Under the pieces are notes generated by a model, which saw only the letters and a list, made by a program, of their open reading frames with translations, did not search any database and was not told the origin of the DNA. A stretch of 29,783 nt of DNA from CAKUIA01 sp044433115. Its GTDB lineage: Bacteria > Verrucomicrobiota > Verrucomicrobiia > Opitutales > Intestinicryptomonadaceae. This document shows, piece by piece, positions 24,978-29,783 of the stretch; the first letter of the stretch is position 1, and each line of letters opens with the position of its first letter. The translations under genes were made by a program, and so were the position numbers. The stretch is taken from assembly GCA_044433115.1 (NCBI GenBank), contig JAWXTY010000026.1:1-29783 (forward strand), in the 5' to 3' direction.

Positions 24978-26004
24978 GGCTGTTTTATTTGCAATTTTGG
25001 GACTCCTTTTTTTAGTGGCAGGCTTTGCTTTGTTGCCTGAAAAAATAGAGGCGAAAAGCGAGCCTAAGTTTGTATTTGAAATTTCTAAGCGATTGGAAGA
25101 TAGCTCTTTAGCTCTTTCTGTCGCAGATGGTGCTTTGTGGAGATTGAGCAAAAATTCATCTATGCAAAAACTAGATGATAATGCAGAAGTTTTAGAGAGT
25201 TATGCTTTGCCTTTTGAAAAATTATCAAAGAGCTTTTGTGTTGAAAATAATGTATTATATGCTGTTTCTAATTCAAAAAAAATATTTGCTTACGACTTAA
25301 ATACATCTAAAGTGCTTTGGGAATTTAGTGCAAAAAAGAGAATTCTTGCTGATTTTGCCTTAGATAAAGATTTGTTAATCTTTGCTTCTTATGATTTTAG
25401 TGTTTACGCATTAAATAAAAATACAGGAAAGCTTGATTTTGAATATAAGGCACAAGAGGCTATAAATGAAAAAGTTGCTTTAGATGAGGATAAAATATAC
25501 TTTGGGGATTGTGCAGGCGTTTTAACATGCTTTGATATAAGTTCCCACCAAGCAAAAACAGAGGAAATTAGCGAGCATTTGCCAAATTCGCCTTTGATAA
25601 TTAAAGAGTCTTTGCTCATTTTAGATTATGAAAATAGAATTTTTTGCTTAGATAAAAATACTCTAAAAGAAAAGTGGCAAGTTGAAAGTAATGTAAATAA
25701 AATACTAAAATTTGGCGACAAGGTTTTTGCTCTTAGTTCTGATTTGTTTTTATTGAATTGCGAAAATGGTGAGCTTGAAAAATTAATTAGTGTAGATGAA
25801 AATTTGGAAATAATTGAAGCTTTCTCTGAAGAAAAATTTGTTTTGATTTCGGAGCTTGGTAGCATTTATATTTATGATATGCAAAGTGGTGAAATTGACT
25901 TTGATTATAAATTAGGGCTTAGCTTAAAGGGTATAAAAATTTATGCAGGCAAAGTCTTTATAATTGATGATAAATCTGGTATTTATATAATAAGGGAAAG
26001 TTGA
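24970..26004 (+). CDS. Membrane-anchored divergent beta-propeller protein
   Basis: A 344-residue protein with an N-terminal hydrophobic helix (about 4-22), probably an uncleaved anchor with a periplasmic propeller. Repeats such as KIFAYDLNTSKVLWEF, SVYALNKNTGKLDFEY and IFCLDKNTLKEKWQV show PQQ-like blades, more degenerate than in the upstream propellers and without their FRG opening motif. Its DNA looks more AT-rich than that of the genes before it (judged by eye). It overlaps the preceding gene by 8 bases and is followed after 7 bases by the ABC ATPase, so it may act as an accessory or substrate-binding part of the exporter (inference). Confidence 0.74.
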   Translation: MIRAVLFAILGLLFLVAGFALLPEKIEAKSEPKFVFEISKRLEDSSLALSVADGALWRLSKNSSMQKLDDNAEVLESYALPFEKLSKSFCVENNVLYAVSNSKKIFAYDLNTSKVLWEFSAKKRILADFALDKDLLIFASYDFSVYALNKNTGKLDFEYKAQEAINEKVALDEDKIYFGDCAGVLTCFDISSHQAKTEEISEHLPNSPLIIKESLLILDYENRIFCLDKNTLKEKWQVESNVNKILKFGDKVFALSSDLFLLNCENGELEKLISVDENLEIIEAFSEEKFVLISELGSIYIYDMQSGEIDFDYKLGLSLKGIKIYAGKVFIIDDKSGIYIIRES

Positions 26005-26011
26005 AATAGCT

Positions 26012-26671
26012 ATGATTAGAGTTGAAGGATTGACTAAAGTTTATAAAAATGATATTTCTAAGAGATTGGTGTTGAATGACTTGAGCTTTGAACTTGGCGA
26101 GTCTAAAAGCTTGGCAATAATGGGAGACTCTGGTTGTGGCAAAAGCACTTTGTTGAATATTTTGGGGGCTGTAGATGGCGATTTTAAGGGAAAAGTTTTT
26201 ATTGCAGGGCAAGATATTTCTAGTTTAGACGAAAATTCTTTAGCAGATTTTAGGCGTAATGAAATTGGCTTTGTCTTTCAAAAACATTACTTTTTGCCTC
26301 AATATAATTTGCTAGAAAATGTATTAATTCCTACATTGGGCTTAGAGGGCGATTTTAAAGAAAGGGCAAAAATGCTTTTAGATAAAGTTGGCTTGAATAA
26401 AAAGTATATGCAATACCCTAGTGAAGTTTCAGGTGGTGAGTTGCAAAGGGCAGCTTTGGCAAGAGCTTTGATAAATTCGCCAAAAATTCTACTTGCAGAT
26501 GAGCCTACAGGAGCTTTAGACTCTAAAAATTCTCAGATAGTTTTAGACCTTATTAACTCTATAGAGGGCTTAACTAAGATATTAGTTACGCATTCAAAGG
26601 CTCACGCTGAAAATATGGAAGATATTCTTGTTCTTGAAGATGGAGTTTTATCTAAATGTTCTCAATACTAA
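26012..26671 (+). CDS. ABC transporter ATPase, LolD/MacB type
   Basis: A 219-residue ATPase with Walker A GDSGCGKS (38-45), the Q-loop at Q90, the signature VSGGELQR (139-146), Walker B ILLADEP (159-165) followed by TGALD, and the switch histidine H194. Short length, VFQKHYFLPQYN and DEPTGALDS are typical of the LolD/MacB/FtsE group, which works with FtsX-type permeases by mechanotransmission rather than classical substrate translocation. The gene overlaps the permease gene by 16 bases, so the two form one complex. The substrate is unknown; lipoprotein, lipid or terpenoid extraction from the inner membrane all fit. Confidence 0.92.
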   Translation: MIRVEGLTKVYKNDISKRLVLNDLSFELGESKSLAIMGDSGCGKSTLLNILGAVDGDFKGKVFIAGQDISSLDENSLADFRRNEIGFVFQKHYFLPQYNLLENVLIPTLGLEGDFKERAKMLLDKVGLNKKYMQYPSEVSGGELQRAALARALINSPKILLADEPTGALDSKNSQIVLDLINSIEGLTKILVTHSKAHAENMEDILVLEDGVLSKCSQY

Positions 26672-29616
26672 AAAATATCGCTTATTTTTATAAGAGCCAT
26701 CTTGTGATTTTTTTAAGCATAGCTCTAGCTTGTGCAGTTATTGTGGCTTCTTTGATTGTTGGCGACTCATTGAGTTATACTCTTGAGACTAAGGCTAAAA
26801 ATCGCTTGGGTAAAGTTGAAAGTGTAGTCTCTAAAATTGGAAGTGTTTCAAGTACTGAAATTGCAAAAGGAAAGCTTTCTTCTATTTTAGCATTGGACGC
26901 AATAGCTCTTGCAAATGGGCATTCTCGCCAAGTTAAATTGTATGTAGTTGACGAGAATTTTTGGGGATTATCGCCAAGTGGGAATGTTCAAAAGTCGCCT
27001 TTAGTTATCAATGAAACTTTTGCAAAATCTTTTGACTTAAATGCTAAAAGTCAAATTGTTTTACGCTTAGCTCATCGAGATTTTGCTTCGGCTGAAATCC
27101 CTCTAAACAATTCAGAGCCAGAGATGAAGTCTGCAAGTTTTGATGATTATGAAGTTGTTGGTGCAGAAGATTTTGCAGATTTTTATTTGTACGATTGGCA
27201 AAACTCGCCACCTAATGTTTTTATTTCTTATAAGCTCTTTAAAGAGAGTTTTGACACCCAAAAATCTGCGAATTTGTTCTTGTCGGATAGCTCAGATATA
27301 TACAATGAATTTGAGCCTAATTTTGATAATTTAGGGCTTAGTTGTACTGAGCATTTAGGCAAATATATAGTTAAGTCTAGCGATGTTTTTATTAATAAAG
27401 AGTTGATAAATTCTATGTTGGGTGTAAAAAATACTCTATCTTGGTTTGTATCTAAAATTGACTTTAAAAATGGGCAAGACTACAATGCTTTTATAGTTGG
27501 TGTAGGCGATGATTTAGGCATTGGGGAAGTTGAAATTAATGAAGTTTATGCTGAACAAAAATCTCTTAAAATTGGGGATTTTTTAGATTTAAGTTATTAT
27601 GTTTTTGACGAAAAGTTGAGGCTAAATACAGCTAGTGCAAAGTTGAAAATTACAAAAATATCCCCTATAAATGAGGGATATTTTATAAGAGAAATTGTGC
27701 CAGAATACGATGGCTTAACAAACGTAGACGATTGCACAAATTGGAAAAGTTCTATCCCTATAGATTTAAAGAAAATAACTGATTTAGACAAAAGATATTG
27801 GAATGAATTTGGGGCGACGCCAAAGTTTAGGGTTTCTTATGATTTAGCTAAAAATCTTTTTGCAAATGGCGAAGAAAAGTCTACAGCTATCCTTTTAGAT
27901 TATGACCCAAGAAGCTTGGATTTTTCGAAAATAGACTTGCAGAAATTGGGCTTTATAGCAAGTTATCCAAAGAAAAATAGCCTTGAAAATGCACAAAATG
28001 GGGTGGATTTTCAAGGGCTTTTTGTGGGGCTTAGCTTCTTTGTAATCTTTAATGCTCTGCTTTTAATTTATTTGATTTTAAAGATGAATTTAACAGCACG
28101 CTTTGAGGAGATAAATCTTCTTAAGTGCTTGGGGCTAAGGCTTAAGCAAATAGAAAAGCATTATATAAAAGAGTTCTCTTTAAGCTTGTTTTGTGGAGCT
28201 GTTTTGGGCGTGGGTTTAGGGCTTGGTTTTTCTAAATTATTGCTATTTTTGCTCAATTCGATTTGGGGGGATATTTCAGGTGGAGCAAATATAATTTTTG
28301 CATTTAAGTATAGTTCTTTTGTATTTGCGTTTTTGCTTTCGTTGTTTTTGGGCTTTGTGCTTGTAAAAATACTTTTAAGAGGTTTTTTCTCTCAGGCTAA
28401 AGATGCAGAAATTAGGGCAAGAAATTATAAAAATTCCTATCTTGTAGCTTTAGGAATTTTCTTTGTTGCCTTGTTGTTTTTTGCTCTTTTTGCAGATTTA
28501 TCTTTGATGATAAAGTCTATCATTTCTTTGATTTTGTACATTTGGGGTGTGTATTTATCTTTGATGATTTTTAGAAATTTTGGCACTTGGAAAAAGTGGA
28601 ATAAGTTTAGTTTTTTGCGTGTGGGTATTTCAAATACCTTGTCTAAGTCTGTTTATTTGATTTTGTCTTTAGGGGTGTATCTCTTGTGTGTAGTTGGCTT
28701 AAATGAAATTGACAGCACAAAGAATATAAGTGAATATAACTACGTGGTTAAGACTGTTTTAGGGGCAAAGGTTCCTGAGGATAAAGGCTTTGATTTTCTA
28801 TCTTTACGCTTAAAGGAGGGGGCTTTGGCGAATTGTTTGAATTTGAATAAGGTAGAGCAAGCTCAAGTTTTGGGGGCAGATATTAATGCTCTAATTGATG
28901 CAAAAGTAATTTCGCTAAATGATAGATATGAGGGTGAAATTGCTGAAGATGTAGTTGAAATGTATGTGGATAAATCTTCGATGATTTGGAGTTTAAAGGC
29001 GAGTTTGGGTGATGAGTTTGAGTATGAAACTCAAAATGCAAAAGTTAAGTTAAAGATAGTTGGAGCATTAAATCCTTCTATATTTCAAGGTTCCTTTATT
29101 ATTGCAGATGATGATTTTGTGAAAATGTGGTCTGCTATAGATGCGTATAATTTATTTTTGGCACGCTCAAAAAATGGGGCAGGTGAAGTTGATTTAGCAA
29201 AAATATTTTCAAAATACTTGCCAAGTGTAGACAGTGCAAAATCTATATTAAATCGCTTCGACGCTTTGCAAAATGCCTATTTAAAAATATTCTATCAACT
29301 TGGGGTTTTGGGCTTAGTTCTTGGAGTATTGGGAACACTTATTGCTACTAGAAGTCGTCTTTTAAAAGATGCAAAGTTGTTGTCTGCTTTGCATATACTT
29401 GGGCTAAGGCGTGGGCAGGTTTCTAGCTTGATTACTTCTGAGTATATGCTATTGAATGTGTCGGCAAGCCTCGTTGCAATTTTAGCATCTTTGCCAATAA
29501 TAAAGCTTTCAGATAATTACCTGAAAGCCTTGGTTATTTTTCTTATAATATTGTTATTGAACTTCTTAGTTTACCCTATTGTAAAGGGCTTAGTTGCAAG
29601 TAGCTTTAGAGACTAA
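26656..29616 (+). CDS. Large FtsX/MacB-type ABC permease
   Basis: A 986-residue membrane protein. One helix at 14-35 precedes a periplasmic region of about 415 residues. A membrane block follows (about 453-476, 505-535, 552-574, 594-614, 618-638, 662-682), then a second periplasmic domain (690-875) and three last helices (878-898, 928-948, 956-976). Two FtsX-like units are thus fused in one chain, giving about ten helices, so it may act without a second permease gene. The cytoplasmic loop FEEINLLKCLGLRLKQIEKHY and the later LLSALHILGLRRGQV are the coupling-helix segments typical of this family. It closes the operon; only 5 bases separate its stop codon from that of the converging gene. Confidence 0.85.
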   Translation: MFSILKNIAYFYKSHLVIFLSIALACAVIVASLIVGDSLSYTLETKAKNRLGKVESVVSKIGSVSSTEIAKGKLSSILALDAIALANGHSRQVKLYVVDENFWGLSPSGNVQKSPLVINETFAKSFDLNAKSQIVLRLAHRDFASAEIPLNNSEPEMKSASFDDYEVVGAEDFADFYLYDWQNSPPNVFISYKLFKESFDTQKSANLFLSDSSDIYNEFEPNFDNLGLSCTEHLGKYIVKSSDVFINKELINSMLGVKNTLSWFVSKIDFKNGQDYNAFIVGVGDDLGIGEVEINEVYAEQKSLKIGDFLDLSYYVFDEKLRLNTASAKLKITKISPINEGYFIREIVPEYDGLTNVDDCTNWKSSIPIDLKKITDLDKRYWNEFGATPKFRVSYDLAKNLFANGEEKSTAILLDYDPRSLDFSKIDLQKLGFIASYPKKNSLENAQNGVDFQGLFVGLSFFVIFNALLLIYLILKMNLTARFEEINLLKCLGLRLKQIEKHYIKEFSLSLFCGAVLGVGLGLGFSKLLLFLLNSIWGDISGGANIIFAFKYSSFVFAFLLSLFLGFVLVKILLRGFFSQAKDAEIRARNYKNSYLVALGIFFVALLFFALFADLSLMIKSIISLILYIWGVYLSLMIFRNFGTWKKWNKFSFLRVGISNTLSKSVYLILSLGVYLLCVVGLNEIDSTKNISEYNYVVKTVLGAKVPEDKGFDFLSLRLKEGALANCLNLNKVEQAQVLGADINALIDAKVISLNDRYEGEIAEDVVEMYVDKSSMIWSLKASLGDEFEYETQNAKVKLKIVGALNPSIFQGSFIIADDDFVKMWSAIDAYNLFLARSKNGAGEVDLAKIFSKYLPSVDSAKSILNRFDALQNAYLKIFYQLGVLGLVLGVLGTLIATRSRLLKDAKLLSALHILGLRRGQVSSLITSEYMLLNVSASLVAILASLPIIKLSDNYLKALVIFLIILLLNFLVYPIVKGLVASSFRD
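29505..29528 (-). terminator. Hairpin in the permease 3' end, possible terminator of the converging gene
   Basis: GCTTTCAG (29505-29512) and CTGAAAGC (29521-29528) form a perfect 8-base-pair stem with an 8-base loop. On the minus strand it lies about 95 bases past the stop of the converging gene and is followed by TTTATTATT, a weak T-tract. It sits inside the permease coding region, so termination there would be antisense to the operon's end. Confidence 0.35.
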
Positions 29617-29621
29617 GAGAT

Positions 29622-29783
29622 TTATTCCTTCTTTTTAGTAGAAGTCTTTTTAGTAGAAGTCTTCTTAGTTTTTGGCTTGTTTAAGAAAGCCATAACAGCT
29701 TCATAATCATAAATATCGCCTTTGTATCCTCTGCTTTTCATAAGGTTAGGGTAGCTGTGGTATCCAGTTGTGAAGAGGTCTGG
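29622..29783 (-). CDS. C-terminal end of an unidentified protein with lysine-rich tail, partial
   Basis: An open minus-strand frame runs from the right edge to a TAA at 29624-29622, giving 53 residues of a C-terminus. It reads PDLFTTGYHSYPNLMKSRGY, then KGDIYDYEAVMAFLNKPK, then a tail of K/T/S repeats ending KKKE. The folded part before the tail looks like real protein, but I do not recognise the family. The basic tail could bind nucleic acid or be a disordered extension. The rest of the gene lies beyond the window. It converges on the large operon with a 5-base gap. Confidence 0.6.
   Translation of the reverse strand, partial: PDLFTTGYHSYPNLMKSRGYKGDIYDYEAVMAFLNKPKTKKTSTKKTSTKKKE
29631..29660 (-). 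repeat. 15-base tandem repeat encoding the lysine-rich tail
   Basis: Two exact copies of CTTTTTAGTAGAAGT (29631-29645 and 29646-29660) lie in frame in the partial minus-strand gene and give the repeated unit TSTKK. A third, degraded copy may follow. Copy number could vary without a frameshift. Confidence 0.85.

Overview
This is an AT-rich window with densely packed genes. It most likely comes from a Gram-negative bacterium: it holds an autotransporter with a C-terminal beta-barrel, periplasmic beta-propellers, a Tat-type ferredoxin and a Lol/MacB-type ABC system. The mix of an autotransporter, many PQQ-like propellers and a squalene-hopene-cyclase-like protein with a VPDADDT motif recalls the Planctomycetota/Verrucomicrobiota/Lentisphaerota group, possibly a host-associated member. 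That placement is inference from gene content, with moderate to low confidence. I found no rRNA, tRNA, CRISPR array, insertion sequence or phage gene. No stretch longer than 150 bases lacks a gene.

Layout. (1) 3-2381 (+): the 3' part of a large autotransporter, then two facing terminators. (2) 3736-2514 (-): aroK and a Bax-inhibitor-1 family membrane protein, overlapping by 4 bases. (3) 3882-6861 (+): a DEAD-box-family RNA helicase, a DUF151 bifunctional-nuclease-family protein and a tRNA-dihydrouridine synthase, packed end to end. (4) 6971-7939 (+): nadA behind a recognisable promoter. (5) 7996-29616 (+): a run of 17 genes on one strand. From 10588 onward the junctions are overlaps or gaps of at most 7 bases, so this is almost certainly one translationally coupled operon of about 21.6 kb. 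(6) 29783-29622 (-): the lysine-rich C-terminal end of an unidentified protein running toward the operon.

The large operon is the main interest. It encodes four kinds of parts. First, isoprenoid chemistry: a DUF116-polyprenyl synthetase fusion, a class II (DxDD) terpene-cyclase homologue, a smaller alpha/alpha-toroid protein without that motif, and a radical SAM protein. Second, an electron-transfer set: a NuoE-NuoF-ferredoxin fusion predicted to oxidise NAD(P)H, a cysteine-rich 2Fe-2S/4Fe-4S protein, an HdrA-like soluble ferredoxin, a NapG-like Tat ferredoxin and a NapH/NosR-like membrane iron-sulfur protein. Third, six exported or membrane-anchored beta-propeller proteins. Fourth, an ABC ATPase and a 986-residue FtsX/MacB-type permease of the kind that handles lipids or lipoproteins.

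Working model (inference): the operon makes and cyclises a polyprenyl compound, supplies or removes electrons through an NADH-to-periplasm iron-sulfur chain, and places the product or partner proteins in the envelope with the ABC system and the propellers. I do not recognise this combination as a characterised pathway.
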